NCBI GenBank assembly: GCA_027922465.2
Contig: BQMF02000030.1
Span: forward strand, 1,488,001 to 1,552,000
Source of the DNA: Turritopsis dohrnii
Taxonomy: Eukaryota; Cnidaria; Hydrozoa; Anthoathecata; Oceaniidae
DNA length: 64,000 bases
Direction of reading: 5' to 3'
Below, in pieces: positions 44,461 to 54,683 of this stretch. The notes under the pieces were generated by a model, which saw only the letters and a list, made by a program, of their open reading frames with translations, was not told the DNA's origin and did not search any database. Within the stretch, counting starts at the first letter, position 1. Each line of letters starts with the position of its first letter. The translations under genes were made by a program, and so were the position numbers.

Positions 44461-45590
44461 CTAGCATGTAGCTTTAGCTAAAAATGCCCCCGCGCTCAGG
44501 CTGTCCAATTTTTACACACAGCAAGCTATACATTAAAAAAGAAAACTTTCCGCCCAAACATTTTGTAATTTAAGGATTTTTGTAAAATGTTTTTGGTTGA
44601 TTAGTGGCATACTTTACTGCCAAAAATTAAATATTTAAGTGTAAATACTTAAGTTTTACCAGACAACGAATTAATTAATGAGCAGTGTAACCTTGTGGCA
44701 TAGTGTAGCGGTGGTGACACTAACTGGAAATATGCAAACCAAATAGATGTACTTACGCAGCTGAAAAGCTACATAAAACTTTGTTACTTTTTGTTATCTC
44801 TTAGACCTGATTCACACTAAATGCTAATGTTCTTTTTAAAACGTGTAAATAAGGCTTAACAAGTAATATCAGAAAGTATTGCTACAAACAAAAGAAATGT
44901 GTGAACTGCAACCATGGATACGTATCTTATAATCAAAATAAGATTTGTTAAAGAAATTTTGTAAGAACCAAAAGAAAAAAAAAACTTTTTTGAAAAAAAA
45001 AATTAAAGCGAAAAATCCATAAGTAGAAATCATTTCAAGCGGTTCAAGGTTTGATTCAAAATAAAAAGTAGCAAAGATTTGGTTGATAAAATTTCAGAAA
45101 ATAACAGCCAGTGAATAATTACTATATTAAAAACACATGTTAAAAATTCCACTTAAACATACAAAGCTTTTCGTAAGACACAGGCTTACTTTATCAAGTT
45201 AGATTCTTTTAACATGTGTTTTTAATATGATAGAATTTCAGATTTTAAGCTGTGCTTCAAAATCTTTGTCGTTACCTTTACGAAAACAACGCAAAAGTAA
45301 TATGAAAAATTTCTAAGCAGTTTTAGCAGACGAACTTTCTAAATAACACAGTATAATATAGTAGTAAATTAGGAGAAAGATACGAAAAACATTCTGTCTC
45401 CCACTTACAGTACCATGCTTTGAAACGGGAAGAAAGCAAAGTCAGCTAATTAATTGTATTCCACCGTGTAACGTCAACACGAAAGTTGGAAGATGATGAT
45501 GATGATGATGATGATGAAGAACAAAATATCGGAACTGACATTCGCCTATCTCGTGAAACTACTCGCTCGCTTACGCTCGCTGCGGAGGCA
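44461..45590. mobile_element. Repeat family C, full-length copy
   Basis: Runs from CTAGCATGTAGCTTTAGCTA to GCTCGCTGCGGAGGCA. The head contains a TAGCT-TT-AGCTA hairpin and TGCCCCCGC. The tail of the sister copy at 36780 ends in GCGGGGGCA, the exact reverse complement of that stretch. A small foldback MITE (45124-45228) is nested inside. A (GAT)n run lies near 45490. Confidence 0.7.
45124..45228. mobile_element. 105-bp foldback MITE
   Basis: ATATTAAAAACACATGTTAA at the left and its exact inverse ending ...TTTTTAATAT at 45228. It lies inside family C. Confidence 0.85.
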
Positions 45591-45679
45591 ATAATTATTC
45601 ATAATTATTCTTGTTTCGATACATGTTTTGAATTAATTTTTTTTAAAAAAAAACTTTCGATATATGTATTGAATTAGTT

Positions 45680-45790
45680 GACTTTAGGACACCCGTGGTG
45701 GAGTAAAGTCTTTAAAATACCCGTGGTTTCTCTTCCTACTACTACTACTACTACTACTAACTACTACTACTACTACTACTACAACTACTT
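45680..45790. mobile_element. Microsatellite-headed element, head copy 1
   Basis: GACTTTAGGACACCCGTGGT...TTTAAAATACCCGTGGTTTC followed by (CTA)n. The same ~50-bp head stands at 60176-60227, there followed by a 128-bp satellite. Here only the head and microsatellite remain. Confidence 0.75.
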
Positions 45791-46175
45791 TTCGCAGCTT
45801 TCGGAAAGTGAATTTGGATTTTTGATCATTTGTTTATGCTAACTGCAGGGGCGGATTTAGGTTGGTGTACTTACACCAGTGAAATTCGGTTATTTAATTG
45901 AACCTAAAGTATGGAATTATTATTCCATAATCTGACACTTCCTTTTTTCTTTCCTAACTGTGAAACATTGTTATGGACTTGCGCTGCTGCGATATTGTCG
46001 CCTTCACGGAATTTTTTTGGTCGATAATTTTATTTGACCCGCATATGAAAAGGGGTGCCGCTTCGGAAAATACACAAGGATAACTTAAGTTCGAATATAT
46101 CACTAGTTTGGATCGGCTGGAACGACATGGTTGCAAAATGCACGTTTTGACCCGCATGCTTTTTCATGTGTGTTG

Positions 46176-49100
46176 CAGGGCCCGCGCTATGAATTTGAAA
46201 GTGGAGGGGCCACATTTTATTCGGATTAATTTTGAAATCGGCAATTTTGAGTGAAGGCACAACCACGATTGGCGCGGAAGGCCAGAAAATGTTTTGCAAT
46301 TTTGACAGCTATAGATTGGCTAACAGTGTACTGATTCCTAAACTTTATAAAGGTAATAAACTTTATAATAAACTCCTGAAGTAATAACAACTATAGCAAT
46401 ATAGTATATATGCCATTAGTTTACAAATCAGAATCCACAAATTTTCCAAAAATGTTTTTTCTGGATGGTCTCGAAGCAACAAATTCGTTGGCTAGATTTA
46501 CCAAAGAAATTTTATCCGTAAGTTCTTTGTGAAAAGAAAGCACTGCCAAAGAGTTGAAACGCTTTTGAGTCATTGTTGCTCGAAGCCAAGTTTTCAATCT
46601 GCGTGCAAGAGAGAATGATCGCTCGGGTGTTGCACTTGTAGCTGCACCAACAAGGACTAGCTTCATCAACTTGATGATGTTTCCAAAGAGATTTCTTTCT
46701 AGTGCGCCGCTTGATTTGACGATCTTCTCTGTTATCTCCTCGAAATGAGCAACCTTTTCATTTTTAAAAACGGAGCGCAGAACTTGGATTTCGGCAGGCA
46801 GTGCAGAGATGTCAAGGTCATCCGAGTACTTTTCAAGAGCGCCGATCTCTGTCTGGTAGGGGTCGTCGGAGTTGATGGATGTCAAAAGAAACTGCTCGAT
46901 GCTTGAAAAGAATTGGTAGCTTGGTTGCTCAAAACGATCCCTAATGGCCATGACTACGGTGTCGATTGCATCAAAGTAAATGATTCGGTAGTGGTCGGCT
47001 GCTGATTCTGGATGAAAAGCCTCCGAATTTCGAGCTGTTTTTTCGTCGCCCTGCACATACTGCAAAATGGAATACTTCGGCCGACGGCGTTTCCTTGGCA
47101 ATATTGGTTCCTCTACGTCCAGCTTAGATGCTTTCTTCTTCACAGACTCAAAAAACAAGTCAAAGTTCTGACTTGATCTCATCCCCTTCAACGTTTCAAC
47201 TGTCAGGTTAGCTAGGTTTTGCCCATTCAATGCACTCATTTTTTCTTTCTGTAATGTCTTTGACAAGTTGTCGGTTAGGCTGTAAATTCTATGGCTTAAA
47301 AGAAGGCCAAAGAAAAACGAAAAGGATTCCATTTGCGATTGGCATCCGATTATGCGAGCACGAACCTCTGATGCCAGGTTCTCACGCAAGCAAACTTTCC
47401 ACAAGGTCTGGAGGGAGTCGTACCGTTCGAAGATTTTGTTGAAACACGATGCTCTGACAGTCCATCGAGTTGTACAGAGCTTGTCGATAGATACTGGTTT
47501 GAGCTTCTCTGCTTCTTCTCCATTTGCTTCTCCCTCAATGATGTCATCCAGTGTTCCCAGGATCTTTTCTCTTTTGGGCGAGTACTTAACCAATACACCA
47601 ATCTCCCCAACCGTTCCCATTGTATTTGCTAAGACATCACATGAGGAGGTCAAATCTTTCACAGCCAGACTGAGGGAATGTCCATGACAATGTGTAACAA
47701 TGGCTTTTGGCTGATCAATTTGTATTATAGTTGCAACGCCTGATTTCTTCCCCATCATGTTGCTAGCCCCATCGTAAGTCTGTCCACGACAGTTTTCGAG
47801 CGAAAGACCTGATCGCAATAAGATGTCTTTTATTGCTCGGACTATCGTGTCGCTCTTAATGTTTGTCAGCTCGTAAAAGCCAAGAAAATCCTCTTGGATT
47901 TCCAAGTTGTCACTGACTGTCCGTATACAAATTGACAATTGCTCCTCGTTGCTGATGTCAGTATACTCATCAGCCATAATAGTAAAAAAAATGTTTTCTT
48001 TTATTTCAGTCAATTTTTCCCGAATGACATGCTGGGCCATCAAATCCAAAATTTCGTTTTGAATGTCATGGTGCGTGTACTTGAAGCGTGATCTTTCCAA
48101 TCTTGTCACTATTGAAGGGTCTTTTGTTGCGAGAAGTAGAAGGAGCTGGGTGAAGTTGTCATTTCCAGGATTCCCTTGAATTGCCATACCTTGTCTCGCC
48201 AAGAACCTCAAGCATCTTATGACATCAACCAAATATTTGCACTCCTTCTGTCGAGAGTCCGCGATGTTTTGGTTGGTCAATTCGGCTACATCGGAGCATC
48301 TAGCCACAACAGTCTCTAGTGAAGCAGCGGCTTTGTGACAATTTGTTTGCTGGTGCGTTTCGAAACATTTGGGTGCTTTCTTCCACGAATCGAAACCGAT
48401 GCTTATGTATGCTTGTTCTTTGTTACGTTCGCTTAACAAGCCGCCATTCTTGTCATGTTTCATACAGTACTCACAGAAAACAGAATCCGACCTACAACCA
48501 AAATTTTTAAAATTTGAATATTAAAATTCAAGAATATTAAGAAGACCACTTCAAAGCGAAAACGAGAATGGCCTCAGAAAATAGAGAAAACTAAATACGA
48601 AAATAAAAGATGAATTTAAAAGAACTTACTTTGTGTCATAAATCAACCACGGAAATTGTTCAAACCATTGATGTTGACACGAACGATTTCGATCTCCGAT
48701 TTTCGTCTTTGGAAAAGTAAAGGTTTTGGATGGTCGACACAGAAAATCTCCATCGAGACTGGAAGTAATGGTATCCGTTTCTGGAAAAGTAGTATGAGGT
48801 TCAACCGATGAGTTTATTGTTGATTTAGTTGTTTCCAATTAAGTAGATGTCTTTTTATTAACTACTGAAAATAAATCTGTTATTTTTCGCTTCGCCATCT
48901 CAAAAGATTTTCGATCTGTTGAAAATTGGAAAATTATGCGTACTGCAATGGTTCATTCGTTCTTGTTACGTAAAAAACAGCTGGTATTATCTACACGCAG
49001 CGGAATTTATTTGAATATTTTGCTTACTCTAAAGTACCAGTTGTATATCAAAAAGGCTTTTATTAATCTTATTCTTGAAAGAAAATTTTTCTATTTTAAC

Positions 49101-49334
49101 AACGTGGAAATTCCCTGTTAACAGATTGCTTGGTAAAAAAAATTATCTTAGAAAAAAAGTGGCCACCCTGGCCTCCCCGGTAGCGTGGGCCCTGAATGCA
49201 TAATAATAGCTTTTGGCTGTTCCTTATTCAGTTGCGTACCCACACCCGAAATTTATGATGTAAAAAAAAATTTTACTTAGCAAAAAAGTGGGGGGGCCAT
49301 GGCCCCCCTGGCCACCCCGGTAGCGCGGGCCCTG
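46176..49334 (-). mobile_element. hAT-family DNA transposon with CAGGGCCCGCGCTA ends
   Basis: The left end is CAGGGCCCGCGCTATG (46176) and the right end, inverted, is CAGGGCCCGCGCTACCGG (to 49334); they bracket the transposase gene. A second similar terminus, GGTAGCGTGGGCCCTG (to 49197), lies 137 bp inside the right end, so the end is duplicated. No perfect 8-bp target duplication is visible. Confidence 0.75.
46421..48898 (-). pseudogene. hAT transposase-like gene (TTF zinc finger, DUF4371, hAT dimerisation) with one in-frame stop
   Basis: Exons 48630..48898 and 46421..48491 on the minus strand; the intron is GT/AG and restores the zinc finger in frame. The ATG at 48898 gives MAKRKITDLFSV, a start typical of ZMYM1-like hAT proteins. 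A TAA at 48839-48841 interrupts this frame after 19 codons, and no later Met occurs in exon 1. The order is: TTF-type finger (WFEQFPWLIYD, CEYC, HQQTNCH), DUF4371-like RNase H fold with first Asp in MADEYTD and second in QTYDGASNM, HCHGHSLSL, and the C-terminal dimerisation part with the catalytic-type Glu in ATPERSFS and LKTWLRATM. Without the stop the product would be ~779 aa. It may be a recently dead transposase or may use another start. Confidence 0.8.
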
Positions 49335-49898
49335 CTGTTGTGACCATGTGGTCAGCATTTGACGACAAACATCCTTGTTAACGACACGATGAACTTTTTG
49401 TCGGTTCCTTCGTATAACGAAATAGTTTGGACAAATGATGGGTTAGATATGGATAACCAGGGTCGGATCTACAGTTAGGCTAGATAGCCTGAAGCTTAAG
49501 AACTTAAGAATTGTCAAATGTTTTATTCTGTATACCGCAAATCATTTCCTAATGATAAGATCACCGAAAATTATTCGTTCCTTGTTTTTTTTTAAAGTGT
49601 AGTGCTCGTCTTTTCTTTGATGATAATTTCATGTCTCAAGATATAGCGCCAACGAATAAGGCGCTATCAAGTTGATATCATTTACACGGGACAACCATGT
49701 AATAAATGGCTATTTCGTTTTGCAGAGGTTATTATCGAGCAAAGTAGGCTTTCTTCAAGTAAAGCCTACTGAGTTTAAACATAGTAGATACATTTAAAAC
49801 CCAGAGATGCCTTTTCAACTCACTGCTCAAAAAATGCTGACTCAGTAGTTTCATTTCTTTTCATAAACACGTGTTTTCACTTGGGCAACTTGATAATA
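49335..49898. other. Intergenic, no gene seen
   Basis: AT-rich; short inverted stretches around 49660-49790 (GTAGGCTTTCTTC / AAAGCCTACT) but no element with clear ends. Confidence 0.4.
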
Positions 49899-50250
49899 CT
49901 AGCCGCCAAGGCGGTGTGCAGCCTGCGTAGAGTTCACGAAAAATTAAATTTAGGAATTGGCACTGATAAATGTACCCATGTTGCAGAGCCCGATAAACTG
50001 ATCAAAAAAATGTATGGGATCGTTTCGTTACGACCAACCGTTACGGAGATATTATTTGATCAAATACTTTGATGGCGTCACAGACCCGTCCCCCAAAAAA
50101 ATTAGACCCAAATTTTTCTCATCACCTCATCGCCTGTATCGCGGACTCCGAAAAACGTCAGTTATCCCTAATGGTTACCGAGATAATTTTCCCTAAACGT
50201 CGCGTTCTATTTGGGTCTCAAGGGAATGGCTTCACACTGACGTTGCGCAA
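49899..50250 (-). mobile_element. Non-autonomous Helitron, 3'-end copy, interrupted by a LINE
   Basis: Read on the minus strand, the element ends in the hairpin region and CTAG at 49899 with T following, the Helitron 3' signature. It follows the family to CACACTGACGT and is then cut by LINE sequence at about 50250. Confidence 0.75.
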
Positions 50251-50908
50251 AAGAGAGAGACCGTTTCAGAAGCTTCTTAATGCAACATGCAGCTACGTAA
50301 AAAGCCACTACTGCACAACCAATGATGTCATAACATTAGGATGGTTACCAATACAAGAACAAATGTAGCACACAAAGCCATACATAACGACAGTTTTCCC
50401 GAGTACCTAAAACTGAAATTTAAAAATCCAAAACGCAACTTACGCAGTAATGAAGATACCTTCGTCTTGGCATTTTATGAAGATGGTTCATTCAAAGACA
50501 AAGCGAGTCGTTTATTTAATGAACTTCCTTTATCATTTAGGAGGGAAAAAAGTTACACTTATTTCTAAAAAATTAAAGAGCTATTTATTAGATTTCTCGT
50601 TAGCCATATATATCAGCAAGCACTTATCCGACTCCTCATCCTAGTTTCAACTCGCACTTCCGAGATTGTCATTTTAGTTGTTTGTCGACTGTGATATGCT
50701 TATATCATATGGGTTTCTATTTGTATATTTTACCTTCCAATTATAATTATGGAATAAATGTGTATAAACGTTTTAAGTTATATGTATACATGATAGTGTA
50801 TGTAGTTGTTGATGTTCTTGTTATAATACATATAATATATTCATTGGGAGAATAGCCATGTAAATAGATTACCCTGAAATACAATTATTATTATTATTAT
50901 TATTATTA
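50251..50908 (+). mobile_element. CR1/L2-like LINE, 3' end fragment
   Basis: The C-terminal end of an RT ORF is visible in two frames: FQKLLNATCSYVK, LGWLPIQEQ, then FPEYLKLK, RNLRSN, ASRLFNELP. The WLPI...R.LRS...RLFNELP order is the usual C terminus of CR1/L2-type ORF2. It ends in (ATT)n at 50887-50907, a common 3' terminus of these LINEs. One frameshift separates the pieces. Confidence 0.75.
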
Positions 50909-50913
50909 AAAGA

Positions 50914-51349
50914 CTAGCCGCCAAGGCGCCGTCGCTCGCCACCCGTGTTCAGCATGCGTCCAGTTCACGAAAAATAAAATGAAGAATTGGCAACGATAAG
51001 TGTGCCCATATTGAAGAGCTCGAAAAACTGAGCAAAAAAAATGTATGGGATCATTCCGCTACGATCAACCGTTGCAGAGATATCGTCGATCAAATATATT
51101 GATGACGTCATAGCCGTAGTACCAAATAAAATTTAGGCCCAAATGTTGCGTCACCCTGTAGCCCGTATCGCGGACCCCAAAAAACGTCAGTTATCCCTAT
51201 TGGTTCCCGAGATATTTTCCCAAAAACGTCGCGTACGGTTGGGGATGCAATGCAATGATTCCCCGTGATCATAAAAAAACTGACGTGAAATGATGCCACG
51301 TCACTCTCTAAAATAAAAGTGTGACAAACGATCGCGGATTATTATAATA
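50914..51349 (-). mobile_element. Non-autonomous Helitron, diverged copy
   Basis: Minus-strand 3' end CTAG at 50914 next to GGCGACGG..CCTTGG. It shares CGCGGACCCCAAAAAACGTC with the other copies. The opposite end is altered (GGATTATTATAATA). Confidence 0.75.
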
Positions 51350-51810
51350 CTAGCTGCCAAGGCGGCGTCGCTCGCCGCCCATGTCCAACTTCAGCCTGCG
51401 TTGGGTTCACAAAAAATAAAATTAAGGATTTGGCAATAATAAGTGTGCCCATGTTGTAGAGCTCGAAAAACTGATCAAAAAAATATATGGGATCGTTTTG
51501 CTACGACCAACTGTTACGGAGATATTTTTGATCAAAATTTTGATGACGTCATAGAGCCGTTCCCAAAAAAAATTAGACCCAAATTTTTCGTCACTCTATG
51601 GCCTGCATCGCGGACCCCAAAAAACGTCAGTTATCCCTATTGGTTACCGAGATAATTTTCCCTAAACGTCGCGTTCGATTAGGGTCTCAATACAATGGTT
51701 TCACACTGACGTCGCACAAAATAAAATAAAAAAATCACTCTCACAACTCAATCTACCATTTTGCGTGACTTACAAACAAACAAACAGAGAATCGGCTATT
51801 GATATATAGA
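51350..51810 (-). mobile_element. Non-autonomous Helitron, full-length copy (461 bp)
   Basis: On the minus strand it starts TCTATATATCAATAGCCG at 51810 and ends with a 7-bp-stem hairpin GGCGGCG-AGCGA-CGCCGCC followed by TTGGCAGCTAG at 51350. TC...CTAG ends with a hairpin just before the 3' end define Helitrons. No protein is encoded. Confidence 0.85.
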
Positions 51811-52330
51811 CTAACCGCCAAGGCGGCGTCGATCGCCGCCCATGTTCAGCCTGCGTTGTATCACCACCTGCTCCAAATTATTGCACTTACAACCAGCGAT
51901 AAGACTTCCTTTGCTGCTGGCTTTACCACTAAATAAAGCTCGTTTGCGCGTGAAGAGAAATACGTTCCTGGTGTTTCAAATCTTGCATGTTCTTAACTCA
52001 GCCGTTCATTGTCGCGGTCGCATTTAAAATGTCAGCAGACTTTCTTGCTTTACACAATGCATTCCGAACGTGAAGTTCACGTGGTTTTTCTTTACGATTT
52101 TAAACCAATCAAATATCAGTTTAACAATACACTCAAAACGCAGAGCTTTTGTTTTACACACTCTAACATGGGTGCTATCAGAAGGAGGTGAAAAAATAGT
52201 TTCTCTTAAAAAGATCACACGGGAGGAGAGAAAAATGCACGTGCTAAATGAATGAAGTGAATAAAAAACGTTCGATCAGATTAAAATAGATTAAAAGAAA
52301 TCGATTAAAAGAAACTAGAAGCCTCAGGGC
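51811..52330 (-). mobile_element. Non-autonomous Helitron, second subtype, abutting the previous copy
   Basis: Its hairpin end (CTAACCGCCAAGGCGGCG in plus orientation) begins at 51811, immediately after the TC end of the neighbour. The interior (CACCTGCTC, AACAATACACTCAAAACG, ATGGGTGCTATCA, GATCACACGGGAG, AAAGAAATCGATTAAAAGAA) is shared with 58509-59150. The other end is not clear. Confidence 0.7.
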
Positions 52331-52838
52331 TTGAACAATTTCCGCATCAGGCCTAGAGGAAATAGCTTTAGGCTAATTTTTCAAGATATCTGAATGGCTA
52401 TCCATTCTGTTCTTGTTGCGTACGTGAGAACAGGTCTATCACAATTCCTAAAGTATGACTTATGGTTCACATGAAGAATAAAATGATATTCGATAGAAGT
52501 GAACCAAAATCATTTGAAAATCAAGGAAAAATCAGGGAAAAATCTGCAAGTAACTGCCAACTTTTATATCAGGACCTTCCAATTGTTATTTGTGCACACC
52601 TTCCAAATTTTGTCAGAAATGTGAATTCGGTAATATATTTAAGTAAACATTGTTGGTAATATATATTTAAATAAACATTGAAATTGTTCATAACTTGCAT
52701 TAACACGAGCAGGAGAAACTTGGGCATTTCAAAGATTTTAATCCATGACATTTAACAGGAATTACAAGAAGATAAAAATTATACATAACTTAAATCAACA
52801 TAACATACAATACGAAAATCTATTTCTACTAAACTCGC
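52331..52838. other. Unassigned stretch
   Basis: No gene or clear element; a short near-repeat of TTGGTAATATATWTAAGTAAAC type lies near 52630-52680. Confidence 0.4.
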
Positions 52839-53003
52839 CAGTGGCGGATCCAGAGGTAAGCCACAACTTATGTAGGAGAGTGTTAGCAATCCAAACATAA
52901 AAGAAAAAGGTTCAAATAATCCCATTGATAACATGAACTGAATTCACAACTTATGTTAATGCGCTTCTCCACAAGTTGCGACTACACTCTAGATCCACCA
53001 ATG
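52839..53003. mobile_element. hAT-like MITE (CAGYGGCGGATC family), copy 3
   Basis: 165 bp: left end CAGTGGCGGATCCAGAGGTA, right end ACTCTAGATCCACCAATG, with inner ACAACTTRTG / CACAAGTTG complementarity. Confidence 0.78.
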
Positions 53004-53120
53004 TCTGCATATTACCACTTCTATGGAGTCTACAAATAACACCAATGTGCCCGAAGATACAAATAACACAATAAAACTTTGTTAGAATCTGTATGAAAAT
53101 GTTTTTTTCGAACATGATAT

Positions 53121-53557
53121 ACCTTAAGGGGATTTGTTTTTGCGTGGACTAATTTTTGCGAGCCAAGGTTTGAGAGCGTTTTACGTGGATTAATATTTTT
53201 AATTCAGAGCTTCTCAAGGAAAATGTTTGGATTTATATTTGCGAATGGGCACAAAGTGCAATGTGTGTACTTTATAATATAGCTTAGAAGTAGCAGCAAA
53301 AATCACCATTTTCATGCCAGCCACATTGCAAAACCAATGGGTGCTTGATAAGTACAAGGAAATAGTTAATATATAAAAAGTACACAGAGCCAAAAAATGA
53401 GCAAATAAAATCATGAAATTTTGCGTGGATTTATTTTCGCGAATCGTTCATGTCTTGAAGTTTTGCATGGATTTATTTTTGCGAATTTAACCAAATTTCG
53501 CAAAAGTTGCAAAACTTATATAATCCACGCAAAAAAAATCCCCTTTTTAAGGTATTG
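53121..53557. mobile_element. MITE with GGGGATTT..TTGCGTGGA inverted ends
   Basis: The left end ACCTTAAGGGGATTTGTTTT, then TGCGTGGA, is mirrored by TCCACGCAAAAAAAATCCCC at the right, then TTTTTAAGGT. Several TTTGCGTGGATTTATTTTTG motifs recur inside. About 437 bp, non-coding. Confidence 0.78.
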
Positions 53558-54599
53558 TGTGCTAGAACATATTACACTCCAAATTTTCACAAGGCTTTAG
53601 TGATCTCATTGTATGTATATAATATAATTGGTTGGATTCTAATCATCATCCAAAGTTTGTTTTCCTCTGACATATATCCAAACTAAATCATTGTGCCTCC
53701 ATTGAGTGGTTTGCAGGATTATTTTGAACAACGTCATCCACACAAGTGATACTTGACCAAGCATCGTACAGTGATGAATAATTTGATACAGTCTGGAAAT
53801 TCCCCAAATTACTCCCTTCTTTAATTTATTACCGCTTTTCAATTCACTATGACGTTTCGGAGCAAGAAAAACAGTTTTATAAGACACATCGTTCACCAAT
53901 ATCTTGCACATGTTTATACTTTCAGTATGTGTTTGAGTCAATTAATTCACTGTGATTTGTGCTGCAATGATAATTTCATTTGTTTTGTTTTTTTCAATAT
54001 CTTCAACTTTCGGTGTAATATTTATTAAATGAAATGAACATGTTTCATGCATTTATTGATAAGATGTATTCACCAGTATTCACTACTTCTGCTGTGATAT
54101 TGAAAGTTTTTTTCACAGCTAAGTTTCGTTTACTATCAAACCTTCACCTTCTTTTTCAAGAATTTTTCCCAGAGTCAGCTAAACATCAATATTTCCTCCA
54201 TAAGTAATGTTCTCATGATTATATTTCGATTGCAATAGTAGATAAAGTCTTAAAATTCTTCTTCAAAGCTTCTTCTGCATCAACATCTTCCTACACTCAA
54301 AACATTAAACAAATCGGTTCGAGAACGTTTCACGTGTTCGGTGTGCATATTTTACTGACTTTTTTAAAGAAATTTTAAAGATAATTGAATTGGAAAGTTT
54401 TAAATATAAAACGGCTAAAATAACTTCTAAAAGTGTTTAAAAAGTATAAAAAGCTTATTATTTTTTGCGAATTATTATTGAAAGTGGCCTTTTTGTATTA
54501 CATTTTGCATAGAGTTTTGGGTCTGTCCTTAACTATTCTGAATAAACAAATAATCCGAAATCCGAACGGACTTTCCGAAAACAGCAAAAAACTGTTACG
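53558..54599. other. Intergenic, no gene seen
   Basis: AT-rich. A frame at 53639-53941 (minus) has no recognisable feature. The base run just before the LINE (CTGTTACGGAGATAGATAGATAG, read in two pieces) recalls the Helitron interior. Confidence 0.4.
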
Positions 54600-54683
54600 G
54601 AGATAGATAGATAGAATGTCTAAATCAAACAATTTCCTTCGCTAAGGCGCGGAAATTGAATTAAGACAACTATTTTCTTGCTT

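Noticed and set aside
45486..45677. ORF starting with an Asp-rich run
   Set aside because: It translates the (GAT)n microsatellite of repeat family C.
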